17,671 bases of DNA, from positions 1-17,671 of the forward strand of contig JAEEOD010000100.1 of NCBI GenBank assembly GCA_016284115.1. The letters are read 5' to 3'. Shown piece after piece: positions 1 through 8,110 of the stretch. The notes beneath the pieces were generated by a model. It was not told the origin of the DNA. It saw only the letters and a program-made list of their open reading frames with translations, and did no database searches. The translations under genes and the position numbers were made by a program. This DNA comes from Bacteroidaceae bacterium (GTDB lineage: Bacteria; Bacteroidota; Bacteroidia; Bacteroidales; Bacteroidaceae). Every line of letters begins with the position of its first letter. Within the stretch, counting starts at the first letter, position 1.

Positions 1-689
1 TTAATCGTATGTCGCTGCTCAAACAACGATTGGCTGATATAGATAAGCAAATGTCTACCCAACGCAAGAACAGAGGTCGTATGATACGTGTGGCACTCGT
101 AGGTTACACTAATGTGGGTAAATCTACTTTGATGAACCTTATGGCCAAAAGTGAAGTGTTTGCAGAAAACAAGTTGTTTGCCACACTTGATACTACAGTG
201 CGCAAGGTAGTAATTGATAATCTGCCTTTTCTGCTTTGCGATACGGTAGGCTTTATTCGCAAGTTGCCTACTGACCTAGTTGACTCTTTCAAATCAACCC
301 TTGATGAGGTACGTGAGGCCGATTTGCTGATGCATGTGGTGGATATATCGCATCCTGATTTTGAGGAACAGATAAAAGTAGTAAATAAAACGTTAGCAGA
401 GATTGATGCGGGAGGTAAACCCACTATGGTTATCTTCAATAAGGTAGATGCCTATAAATTTGTAGAGAAAGATCCATATGATCTGACGCCAAAGACAAAG
501 GAGAATGTTTCGCTGGATGAACTTATGTGCTCATGGATGGCAAAAATGGAAGTTGATTGCATTTTTATCTCAGCTAAAGAAAAAACGAATATAGATAACT
601 TGAGGGAGGAATTGTATAAGCGGGTGAGAGAGCTGCATGTGCAGAAATATCCTTATAACGATTTCCTGTATCCCCAAGTTGAAGACTAA
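1..689 (+). CDS. hflX: GTPase HflX, C-terminal part (5' end outside window)
   Basis: Ribosome-associated GTPase of the TRAFAC/Obg-HflX class; in other bacteria HflX splits or rescues stalled 70S ribosomes in the cytoplasm. The G domain is visible in order: P-loop GYTNVGKST, switch region around DTTVRKV, G3 DTVGF, G4 NKVD and G5 SAKEK. Upstream of the first ATG (position 9) the frame stays open to the window edge (codons for N and R), and the residues before the G domain resemble the basic coiled linker found in HflX. The gene therefore begins outside the window, and the ATG at 9 is internal. The visible part is about 228 residues of a family usually near 400, so the N-terminal HflX domain is missing only because of the cut. 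The next gene starts 7 bases after the stop, suggesting cotranscription. Confidence 0.93.
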   Translation, partial: NRMSLLKQRLADIDKQMSTQRKNRGRMIRVALVGYTNVGKSTLMNLMAKSEVFAENKLFATLDTTVRKVVIDNLPFLLCDTVGFIRKLPTDLVDSFKSTLDEVREADLLMHVVDISHPDFEEQIKVVNKTLAEIDAGGKPTMVIFNKVDAYKFVEKDPYDLTPKTKENVSLDELMCSWMAKMEVDCIFISAKEKTNIDNLREELYKRVRELHVQKYPYNDFLYPQVED

Positions 690-695
690 TGAATT

Positions 696-2684
696 ATGGA
701 TTATAGAAACTTAACAACAAACGAGGTGGCACAGCTTGAACTGCAGGGCTGTACTGCTACAGACTGGAATCGAGTGAGTGTGGCGCCCGATTTTGATACG
801 CAGTATGTAGTAGGTGCCCATTTCTCAGGCGATATTCTTTTAGGCTCTTTACATGGGGAGTTTGCTTTGAAAGGTGGAATTATCAAGCATGCTGGTTTAA
901 GACATGTAACCTTGCATAATGTTACCATTGGGAATGGGTGCTATATCAAAAATGTACACAATTTCATTGCCAACTACACGATAGGTGACAATACTTACAT
1001 TGAGAATATTGACAATATCGTTGTGGATGGCAAGACCCGTTTTGGAAACGGTGTAGAAGTATCTGTATTGAACGAGACTGGCGGTCGAGAGGTGGCGATT
1101 AGCGATAAACTCTCAGCGCAGTTGGCATATATCATGGCAATGTACAGACATCGTCCGGAATTAGCTATACGATTACGCGAGATAGCCGATTATTACTCCA
1201 ATAAACATGCATCAGAAATGGGAGAGATTGCTGATCATGTGACAATCATGAATGTGGGTTCCATTACGAATGTGCGTATTGGCTCATACGCTAATATTAT
1301 AGGTGCTAATCGCCTGAATAATGGTTCAATTAATAGTAACAAGGAAGCGCCGGTACACATCGGCCATAATGTCATCTGTGATGATTTTATTATCTCTTCA
1401 GGTTCTACCCTTGATGATGGAGCAATGCTGACACGTTGTTTTGTTGGACAGGCTTGTACGATGGGACATAGCTACTCAGCTTCTGATTCTTTGTTTTTTA
1501 GTAATTGTCAGGAAGAGAATGGTGAGGCCTGTGCTATCTTTGCAGGACCGTTTACCGTTACACATCATAAGTCTACCCTGTTGATTGCAGGTATGTTTTC
1601 ATTTATGAATGCAGGTTCTGGCTCTAACCAAAGCAACCATATGTATAAGTTGGGGCCTATTCATCAAGGTATTCTTGAGCGTGGTGCAAAGACTTCTTCT
1701 GACTCTTATATCTTATGGCCATCGCGTGTGGGTGCTTTTTCATTGGTAATGGGACGTCATGTTAATCATTCCGACACTTCCAATCTGCCTTTTAGCTATT
1801 TGATAGAGAAAAAAGATACCACCTATCTAGTGCCTGGCGTCAATCTGCGTAGTGTGGGTACCATCCGTGATGCACAAAAATGGCCTAAACGTGACAAGCG
1901 TACAGACCCCAATAAGTTGGATTGTATCAACTACAATTTGCTGAGTCCATATACCATCCAAAAAATGTTTAAAGGTTGTGAGATCCTAAAAGATTTACGT
2001 CATGCTTCTGGCGAGTTGTCTGATGAATATTCTTACCATAGTGCAAAGATTCGCAACTCATCATTGGTAAATGGAATAAAGTTCTATGAGATTGGTATTT
2101 GTAAGTTTCTGGGTAACTCTGTCATTAAACGCCTGGAGGGCATTAATTTCCAAAGTGATGCTGAGATTCGTGAACGATTGAAACCGGATACAGAGATTGG
2201 CAAGGGCGAATGGGTGGATATCTCTGGCTTGATTGCTCCCAAAAGCGAGGTTGATCAATTACTCGACAACATTGAAAGTGGCAAGGTTAACAAGCTGAAA
2301 GAAATCAATAATGATTTCATGCGTATGCATACCAATTACTATACCTATGAGTGGACTTGGGCTTATGAAAAAATGCTTTCATTCTTCGGTTTGGAAGCTG
2401 ACAAGATAACAGCTTTAGACATTATTCACATTGTGGAAAGATGGAAAGAAGCTGTGGTAGGGTTGGATAAGATGGTATATGATGATGCCAAAAAAGAATT
2501 CTCACTTTCGTCTATGACAGGCTTTGGTGCAGATGGCACGAAATTTGAGAAGGAGCAGGACTTCGAACAGGTGCGTGGTGACTTCGAAAGTAACCCATTT
2601 GTAACAGCAGTGCTCGACCATATTAAGGCTAAGACTGCATTGGGAAATGAACTGATTGAACGCTTAAAACCTTTGATTGAATAA
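696..2684 (+). CDS. DUF4954 family left-handed beta-helix protein
   Basis: A 662-residue protein I recognise as the DUF4954 family of Bacteroidetes, function unknown. Residues from about 35 to 265 carry irregular hexapeptide-like turns ([26 protein letters not shown]), the signature of a left-handed parallel beta-helix as in acyltransferases and sugar-nucleotide enzymes. After this come strikingly polar, His-rich segments: THHKST near 289-294, [12 protein letters not shown] near 307-318 and HVNHSDTS near 355-362. They look like a substrate or active site. The C-terminal third (about 440-662) is mostly helical and has no repeat. No signal peptide or membrane segment is seen, so it is probably cytoplasmic. 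It sits 7 bases after hflX and 25 bases before the fumarase ATG. An acyl- or nucleotidyl-transferase role is only an inference from the fold. Confidence 0.85.
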   Translation: MDYRNLTTNEVAQLELQGCTATDWNRVSVAPDFDTQYVVGAHFSGDILLGSLHGEFALKGGIIKHAGLRHVTLHNVTIGNGCYIKNVHNFIANYTIGDNTYIENIDNIVVDGKTRFGNGVEVSVLNETGGREVAISDKLSAQLAYIMAMYRHRPELAIRLREIADYYSNKHASEMGEIADHVTIMNVGSITNVRIGSYANIIGANRLNNGSINSNKEAPVHIGHNVICDDFIISSGSTLDDGAMLTRCFVGQACTMGHSYSASDSLFFSNCQEENGEACAIFAGPFTVTHHKSTLLIAGMFSFMNAGSGSNQSNHMYKLGPIHQGILERGAKTSSDSYILWPSRVGAFSLVMGRHVNHSDTSNLPFSYLIEKKDTTYLVPGVNLRSVGTIRDAQKWPKRDKRTDPNKLDCINYNLLSPYTIQKMFKGCEILKDLRHASGELSDEYSYHSAKIRNSSLVNGIKFYEIGICKFLGNSVIKRLEGINFQSDAEIRERLKPDTEIGKGEWVDISGLIAPKSEVDQLLDNIESGKVNKLKEINNDFMRMHTNYYTYEWTWAYEKMLSFFGLEADKITALDIIHIVERWKEAVVGLDKMVYDDAKKEFSLSSMTGFGADGTKFEKEQDFEQVRGDFESNPFVTAVLDHIKAKTALGNELIERLKPLIE

Positions 2685-2709
2685 TTTAACCAATATAAAA
2701 CTAATAATT

Positions 2710-4353
2710 ATGGCAACAAATCCTCCGTTCCATTATCAGCCCATGTTTGAACATGGTGAAGATAAGACTGAGTATTATCTGCTTACCAAAGACTATGTGT
2801 CTGTAAGCGAGTTTGAAGGGAAACCTATCCTTAAGATTGAGAAGGAAGGCTTGACAGCTTTGGCTAATGCTGCTTTCCGTGATGTGTCGTTTATGCTGCG
2901 CCGTTCACACAACGAGCAGGTTGCTAAGATTCTTTCTGACCCAGAAGCGAGTGACAATGACAAATATGTAGCTTTGTCATTCTTGCGCAATTCTGAGGTG
3001 GCTTGCAAAGGCTTACTCCCAACATGTCAGGATACTGGTACTGCTATTATCCATGGCGAGAAAGGACAGCAGGTATGGACTGGCTACTGCGATGAAGAAG
3101 CTCTTTCATTGGGTGTTTACAAGACTTACACTGAGGAGAACCTACGTTATTCTCAGAATGCTCCTTTGAATATGTATGATGAGGTAAACACCAAATGTAA
3201 TTTGCCTGCACAGATTGATCTTGAGGCTACCGAGGGTATGGAGTATCGTTTCCTGTGTGTCACCAAGGGTGGTGGCTCTGCTAACAAAACCTACCTATAT
3301 CAAGAAACCAAAGCACGTATTCAGAACCCAGGTACTTTGATTCCTTTCTTGGTAGATAAGATGAAGAGTCTTGGTACGGCTGCATGTCCTCCTTATCATA
3401 TCGCTTTTGTGATAGGTGGTACATCGGCTGAAAAGAATCTGCTCACTGTGAAGTTGGCATCTACCCATTTCTATGATGAATTACCTACTACAGGTAATGA
3501 ATATGGTCGTGCTTTCCGCGATGTGGAATTGGAGAAGCAGTTGCTTGAAGAGGCTTATAATATCGGCTTGGGTGCCCAGTTTGGTGGCAAGTATATGGCA
3601 CATGATATTCGTGTAGTTCGTCTACCTCGTCATGGTGCTTCTTGCCCTATTGGTATGGGTGTTTCTTGTTCTGCCGACCGTAACATCAAAGCGAAGATTA
3701 ACAAAGATGGTATCTGGATTGAGAAACTCGACGATAATCCTGGTGAACTGATTCCTGAGGCATTGCGTCAAGCAGGCGAGGGCGATGTGGTGAAGATTGA
3801 CCTTAACCAACCTATGAGTGAGGTTTGCAAGATTCTGTCTAAGTATCCTGTAGCTACTCGTGTTTCTCTAAATGGCACCATCATTGTGGCTCGTGATATT
3901 GCTCATGCCAAACTGAAAGCTCGTTTGGATGCTGGCGAGGATTTACCAGCCTACTTCAAGGATCATCCAGTACTGTATGCAGGTCCTGCTAAGACGCCTA
4001 AGGGTATGCCTTGTGGCTCTATGGGACCAACTACCGCTAACCGTATGGATCCTTATGTTGATGAATTCCAAGATCATGGTGGCTCTATGGTGATGATTGC
4101 TAAAGGTAATCGTACCGATGTGGTGACTGAGGCTTGCAAGAAGCATGGCGGCTTCTATTTGGGTTCTATTGGCGGCCCTGCAGCTGTGTTGTCACAAAAC
4201 AACATAAAGAGCATTGAGTGTGTAGAATATCCTGAATTGGGTATGGAAGCTGTATGGAAGATCGATGTAGTTGACTTCCCTGCTTTCATCTTGGTAGATG
4301 ATAAGGGCAATGATTTCTTTAAGCAGATTAAACCTCGCTGTGCTTGTAAGTAA
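2710..4353 (+). CDS. fumA: Fumarate hydratase, class I (4Fe-4S)
   Basis: Interconverts fumarate and malate in the cytoplasm; in fermentative Bacteroidales this serves the reductive branch that leads to succinate. The 547-residue product resembles E. coli FumA/FumB along its length, with landmarks [40 protein letters not shown] and [18 protein letters not shown]. By comparison with FumA, Cys106, Cys226 and Cys320 are the expected ligands of the oxygen-sensitive 4Fe-4S cluster. I place the start at the ATG at 2710 ([10 protein letters not shown]). An in-frame TTG at 2677 would overlap the previous gene and add 11 residues not typical of the family. The AT-rich 25-base leader is typical of Bacteroidetes. 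A hairpin terminator follows 26 bases after the stop, closing the hflX-DUF4954-fumarase unit. Confidence 0.96.
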   Translation: MATNPPFHYQPMFEHGEDKTEYYLLTKDYVSVSEFEGKPILKIEKEGLTALANAAFRDVSFMLRRSHNEQVAKILSDPEASDNDKYVALSFLRNSEVACKGLLPTCQDTGTAIIHGEKGQQVWTGYCDEEALSLGVYKTYTEENLRYSQNAPLNMYDEVNTKCNLPAQIDLEATEGMEYRFLCVTKGGGSANKTYLYQETKARIQNPGTLIPFLVDKMKSLGTAACPPYHIAFVIGGTSAEKNLLTVKLASTHFYDELPTTGNEYGRAFRDVELEKQLLEEAYNIGLGAQFGGKYMAHDIRVVRLPRHGASCPIGMGVSCSADRNIKAKINKDGIWIEKLDDNPGELIPEALRQAGEGDVVKIDLNQPMSEVCKILSKYPVATRVSLNGTIIVARDIAHAKLKARLDAGEDLPAYFKDHPVLYAGPAKTPKGMPCGSMGPTTANRMDPYVDEFQDHGGSMVMIAKGNRTDVVTEACKKHGGFYLGSIGGPAAVLSQNNIKSIECVEYPELGMEAVWKIDVVDFPAFILVDDKGNDFFKQIKPRCACK

Positions 4354-4378
4354 TCAAGTCTAATAGTTAAAATAAAAA

Positions 4379-4416
4379 GAGGGTGTGTTGTAAATAAGCG
4401 CACCCTCTTATTTATT
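4379..4416 (+). terminator. Intrinsic terminator after fumarase gene
   Basis: GAGGGTGTG (4379-4387) pairs with CGCACCCTC (4399-4407), giving a 9-bp stem with one G-T wobble and an 11-base loop. A T-rich tail (TTATTTATT) follows and an A-rich run precedes it, so it could work in both directions. It separates the fumarase unit from the dnaN promoter. Confidence 0.88.
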
Positions 4417-4430
4417 ATAAATTTTCAACG

Positions 4431-4449
4431 TGAATCTTTTAAAGATTCA
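4431..4449. repeat. 19-bp perfect palindrome upstream of dnaN
   Basis: TGAATCTTT, one central T, then AAAGATTCA: two perfect 9-base arms. It ends 11 bases before the -7 box of the proposed dnaN promoter and covers the place where a -33 element would sit. It could be an operator for a dimeric regulator or a small hairpin. It is distinct from the terminator just upstream. Confidence 0.75.
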
Positions 4450-4468
4450 TTTCTTTTGTGTATCTTTG
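4437..4468 (+). promoter_or_regulatory. Bacteroidetes-type promoter for dnaN
   Basis: TATCTTTG at 4461-4468 matches the Bacteroidetes primary-sigma -7 consensus TAnnTTTG. The -33 element is weak: only TTTT at 4437-4440 lies at suitable spacing, within the palindrome. Transcription would start about 30 bases before the dnaN ATG. A TATAAT-like string at 4474-4479 is also present, but it is not the motif used by this phylum's main sigma factor. Confidence 0.65.
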
Positions 4469-4505
4469 CATGATATAATGTAGAACAATGTAAAACAGTA
4501 AAAAT

Positions 4506-5633
4506 ATGATGAAGTTTATCGTTTCAAGTACAGATTTGTCAGGCCATCTTCAGGCTATTAGTCGCGTTATCAACGCAAAGAACACTCTTCCTATTCTCGA
4601 CAGCTTTTTGTTTGAGTTGCGTGATGGTACTTTGTTTATCACAGGCTCTGATGGGGAGACCACGATGACAACCCAAGTGGAAGTAGCTGAGAGCGAGAAA
4701 GACGGTAAGGTAGCCATTACCGCTAGGACTTTACTCGACGCTTTGCGTGAAGGCACTGACCAACCACTTACGTTTGAGGTAAACGAGGAGACACTGGAGG
4801 TGACGGTAAGCTATATGAATGGTCACTATAGTTTGATGGGGCAGAATGCAGATGTTTATCCTTTGCCTATGGCATTGGGAGAGAACGCTACGCAGGTGCT
4901 GATAGCTGCCAATGTGTTGCAGAAGGCAATTAGTTGTACGCTTTTTGCAACAGCTGATGATGAACTTCGTCCTGTGATGAACGGCATTTATTTTGACATT
5001 AATGAACAAGATATCACCTTTGTGGCTTCTGATGGTCACAAACTGGTGCGTTTCCGTACTAATGCTGCCCATGGTAATAATCAGGCAGCTTTTATACTTC
5101 CAAAGAAACCTGCAGGCTTGCTGAAGAATTTGTTGTCAAAGGAGGATAGTGATGTAACAGTGGCATTCAATGATCGCAATGCTATGATTTCAGTGGGTGA
5201 CTATCGACTGATATGCCGTCTTATCGAAGGCAAATACCCTAACTATGCTTCTGTCATTCCTCAGAACAACCCGTTTGTGTTGACTTTAGACCGTCAAAGT
5301 GCTCTGAGTGCTGTGCGCCGTGTATCGATTTTCTCCTCTCAAGCCAGCAGCTTAGTAAAACTCTCTTTGAGTGAGAACCAACTTACTCTTTCTGCTCAAG
5401 ACATCGACTTTTCTACATCTGCACAGGAGGTGGTGAGTTGCCAATATAATGGTGCCAACATGAATATTGGCTTCAAAGCTACATTCTTGTTGGATATATT
5501 AGGCAATATCTCATCCAACGATGTGACTTTTGCATTAGCCGATCCATCTAGAGCGGGTGTGGTAGAGCCCACTGAACAGGAAGAAGGCGAAAGTTTACTG
5601 ATGTTGTTGATGCCGATGATGTTGAACGATTAA
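4506..5633 (+). CDS. dnaN: DNA polymerase III beta sliding clamp
   Basis: Homodimeric ring that tethers DNA polymerase III and other partners to DNA. The product is 375 residues, or 374 if the second of two adjacent ATGs (4506, 4509) is used; MKFIV matches the usual clamp N terminus. Three clamp-fold domains are expected. Landmarks include NTLPILDSFL near the N terminus, SDGHKLVRF in the middle domain (the usual clamp motif there), LIEGKYPNYASVIP, and a C-terminal LLMPMML like the MPMRL end of E. coli DnaN. It is the first gene after the promoter, and the exonuclease gene begins 5 bases after its stop. It is not next to dnaA here, which agrees with my recollection of Bacteroidales gene order. 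Confidence 0.97.
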   Translation: MMKFIVSSTDLSGHLQAISRVINAKNTLPILDSFLFELRDGTLFITGSDGETTMTTQVEVAESEKDGKVAITARTLLDALREGTDQPLTFEVNEETLEVTVSYMNGHYSLMGQNADVYPLPMALGENATQVLIAANVLQKAISCTLFATADDELRPVMNGIYFDINEQDITFVASDGHKLVRFRTNAAHGNNQAAFILPKKPAGLLKNLLSKEDSDVTVAFNDRNAMISVGDYRLICRLIEGKYPNYASVIPQNNPFVLTLDRQSALSAVRRVSIFSSQASSLVKLSLSENQLTLSAQDIDFSTSAQEVVSCQYNGANMNIGFKATFLLDILGNISSNDVTFALADPSRAGVVEPTEQEEGESLLMLLMPMMLND

Positions 5634-5638
5634 AGATT

Positions 5639-6409
5639 ATGAAACTGAATCTTTCTAGCCCTATTGTCTTTTTTGATTTGGAAACTACGGGAACCGATAT
5701 CAATAAAGACCGCATTGTGGAAATATGCTACCTCAAAGTGTGGCCAAATGGGAATGAAGATGCGCACACTATGCGTATTAACCCTGGTATGCATATTCCT
5801 GAAGAGGCTTCTCAAGTACATGGCATTTATGATGATGACGTGAAAGATTGTCCGACATTCAAGGAGGTGGCAAAGAATATTGCTAAGGATTTTGAGGGTG
5901 CAGATATAGCAGGCTTTAATTCCAATCGTTTCGATGTTCCGTTATTGGCAGAGGAGTTTCTTCGCGCAGAAGTAGATATGGATCTTACTCGTCATCGTTT
6001 TATTGATGTCCAGGTGATTTATCATAAAAAGGAACAGCGTACACTCTCGGCCGCTTATCAGTTTTATTGTGGCAAGAATTTGGAAGATGCACATACTGCT
6101 TTGGCAGATACCCGTGCCACTTATGAGGTGCTGAAGGCGCAACTTGATAAATATCCCGATCTTCAGAATGATATGAAATTTCTTTCGGATTATTCTTCAT
6201 TTACCAAGAATGTGGATTTTGCAGGACGTATGGTTTATGACGATAAAGGGGAGGAGGTTTTTAACTTCGGAAAATACAAAGGACAACTTGTAAAAGACGT
6301 GTTTGCCAAAGATCCAGGCTACTACAGTTGGATTCTTAATAGCGACTTTACCCTTAATACAAAGGCTGTTCTCACACGGATCCGTGTACGAGAGATGATG
6401 AACAAATGA
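5639..6409 (+). CDS. DnaQ/ExoX-like 3'-5' exonuclease
   Basis: A 256-residue DEDDh-family exonuclease. Exo I is FDLETTG (Asp13, Glu15), Exo II is GFNSNRFD (Asp99), and Exo III is HTALADT (His152, Asp157), so all metal ligands and the general base are present. A small C-terminal module near 205-245 (FNFGKYKGQLVKDVF, then YYSWIL) resembles the domain following the nuclease core in ExoX-like proteins. It could be the proofreading epsilon subunit working with the clamp encoded just upstream, or a separate repair exonuclease. Bacteroidales PolC/DnaE arrangements cannot be judged from this window. Its stop overlaps the recN start by 4 bases (ATGA), implying translational coupling. Confidence 0.9.
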   Translation: MKLNLSSPIVFFDLETTGTDINKDRIVEICYLKVWPNGNEDAHTMRINPGMHIPEEASQVHGIYDDDVKDCPTFKEVAKNIAKDFEGADIAGFNSNRFDVPLLAEEFLRAEVDMDLTRHRFIDVQVIYHKKEQRTLSAAYQFYCGKNLEDAHTALADTRATYEVLKAQLDKYPDLQNDMKFLSDYSSFTKNVDFAGRMVYDDKGEEVFNFGKYKGQLVKDVFAKDPGYYSWILNSDFTLNTKAVLTRIRVREMMNK

Positions 6410-8091
6410 TTCGTTCGTTGTATATACAGAACTATGCGCTAATAGAACAACTCGAGATTACTTTCGAGGATGGTTTTTCTGTCATTACCGGCGAGACGGG
6501 TGCAGGTAAGTCTATTATGTTGGGAGCGTTGGCCTTGTTGTTGGGACAGAGGGCCGATAGTAAAGCTATTCGTCAAGGTGCTTCCAAGTGTGTGATTGAG
6601 GCTCATTTCGATTTAGCAAATGCACCATTCCAACAATTCTTTTTGGATAATGCTTTAGATTTTGATGTAGATTGCATCTTGCGCCGAGAAGTATATGCCT
6701 CTGGTAAGAGTCGCGCTTTTATCAACGATATCCCTGTGCAGCTAAGTCAAATGAAAGCGTTGGGCGACCAATTGATAGATATTCATTCACAACACCAGAA
6801 TCTTCTTCTTAATCACGAGAGCTTCCAGTTAGATGTACTCGATATCTTGGCTCATCACCAAGAGGATTTATTAAAATATCGACAACTTTTCAAAGAATGG
6901 ACTGATACTAAGAAGAACCTCCAGCAAGTCAAGGAAGAGGTCGAGAGAAACAAAGTTGATGAAGATTATGTGCGCTTTCAACTTGATCAGTTACAAGAGG
7001 CACATTTGCAGATTGATGAGCAGGAACGATTGGAACAAGAAGCAGAAATGCTTAGTCATGCAGAAGATATCAAGTCGGCTTTGTTTACGTCTGCTCAGTT
7101 ATTGGATGGCGAAGGAAAAGGTGTTTTACAAATGTTGAAAGAATGTTGCTCATCATTGCAGCATATTGCCAATTTCTATCCAGCTGGCGCAGTATTGACA
7201 GAACGATTGGATTCATCCTATATTGAGTTGAAAGATATAGCTGATGAATTGGCTAATCAAGAGGAAGATGTTGAGTTTAATCCTGTGCGATTGGATGAGA
7301 TTACAGATCGGCTGAATACCATATATACTTTACAAAAGAAGCACCGTGTGGATAGCGTTGTCCAATTGCTAGATATTGAGGCTGACTTCCAACGCCGATT
7401 GGACAATATCACTTCATCGGATGATAAGATAGCTGTGCTACAACAGCATTGTGATAGATGCAAACTTGATTTATTGAAATTGGCTGGGATGCTTACTAAA
7501 AAACGTGTAGAGGCTGCTAAACTGATGGAGGATTACATGCGAGAAAAACTTGTTCCGTTGGGTATGCCCCACGTTCGATTCCAAGTGAAGATAGTGCCTC
7601 GTCAAGAGCTTGATATAAATGGTATGGATAGCGTGAGTTTTCTTTTTAGTGCCAACAAGAACGGAACTCTACAAGATATATCTGCAGTGGCTTCTGGTGG
7701 TGAGATTGCCCGAGTGATGCTTTCACTTAAGGCTATGTTAGCAGGTGAGGCGCTTTTCTCAACCATCATATTTGATGAGATTGATACAGGTGTATCTGGT
7801 GAAATAGCTGCCCGAATGGCAGCTATGATGGAGAATATGGCTCTAGGTTTTGGTAACGAACAACGGGGAGGCCGTCAGGTAATAAGTATTACGCACTTAC
7901 CACAAATTGCAGCAAAGGGTAAGGCTCATTATAAGGTTTATAAGGAAGACAATGAGCATGAGACGGTAAGCCAGATCCGAAGGCTCACCCCAGAAGAAAG
8001 AGTTGAGGAGATAGCTCATATGTTGAGTGGTGATACACTTTCAGAAGCTGCTATTCAAAACGCAAGAGAACTTTTAAAAGTTAGGAGTTAA
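6406..8091 (+). CDS. recN: DNA repair protein RecN
   Basis: SMC-like ATPase that helps repair double-strand breaks by holding or organising broken DNA. The 561 residues are close to the family norm (553 in E. coli). Walker A is GETGAGKS (29-36), the ABC signature is SGGEIARV (from 430), and Walker B is IIFDEIDTG (Asp457, Glu458). A later ITHLPQIAA gives the switch histidine. The central part (about 150-400) is charged and heptad-rich, as expected for the short coiled coil. The last codons and the stop lie inside a tandem heptamer tract, so the final V-R-S is probably repeat-derived rather than conserved. It directly abuts the exonuclease gene. Confidence 0.96.
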   Translation: MIRSLYIQNYALIEQLEITFEDGFSVITGETGAGKSIMLGALALLLGQRADSKAIRQGASKCVIEAHFDLANAPFQQFFLDNALDFDVDCILRREVYASGKSRAFINDIPVQLSQMKALGDQLIDIHSQHQNLLLNHESFQLDVLDILAHHQEDLLKYRQLFKEWTDTKKNLQQVKEEVERNKVDEDYVRFQLDQLQEAHLQIDEQERLEQEAEMLSHAEDIKSALFTSAQLLDGEGKGVLQMLKECCSSLQHIANFYPAGAVLTERLDSSYIELKDIADELANQEEDVEFNPVRLDEITDRLNTIYTLQKKHRVDSVVQLLDIEADFQRRLDNITSSDDKIAVLQQHCDRCKLDLLKLAGMLTKKRVEAAKLMEDYMREKLVPLGMPHVRFQVKIVPRQELDINGMDSVSFLFSANKNGTLQDISAVASGGEIARVMLSLKAMLAGEALFSTIIFDEIDTGVSGEIAARMAAMMENMALGFGNEQRGGRQVISITHLPQIAAKGKAHYKVYKEDNEHETVSQIRRLTPEERVEEIAHMLSGDTLSEAAIQNARELLKVRS

Positions 8092-8106
8092 GAGTTAGGA
8101 ATTAGA
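8079..8106. repeat. Tandem heptamer tract (AGTTAGG type), 4 units
   Basis: Four consecutive 7-base units: AGTTAGG twice, with the variants AGTTAAG and AATTAGA in positions 2 and 4. It spans the recN stop codon and nearly the whole gap before the next ATG. I recall similar TTAGGAGTTAAG-type strings between genes in Prevotella and Bacteroides. Function is unknown. Confidence 0.8.
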
Positions 8107-8110
8107 TAAT

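Noticed and set aside
2677..2709. Longer fumarase start at an in-frame TTG
   Set aside because: It overlaps the preceding gene and adds 11 atypical residues; the ATG at 2710 gives the normal class I N terminus and length.
4155..4403. 82-codon minus-strand frame starting in the fumarase terminator
   Set aside because: Mostly antisense to the conserved fumarase end; its start lies in the terminator stem.
4474..4479. TATAAT as a classical -10 box for dnaN
   Set aside because: The Bacteroidetes main sigma factor uses TAnnTTTG; a matching TATCTTTG lies 13 bases upstream and is the better candidate.
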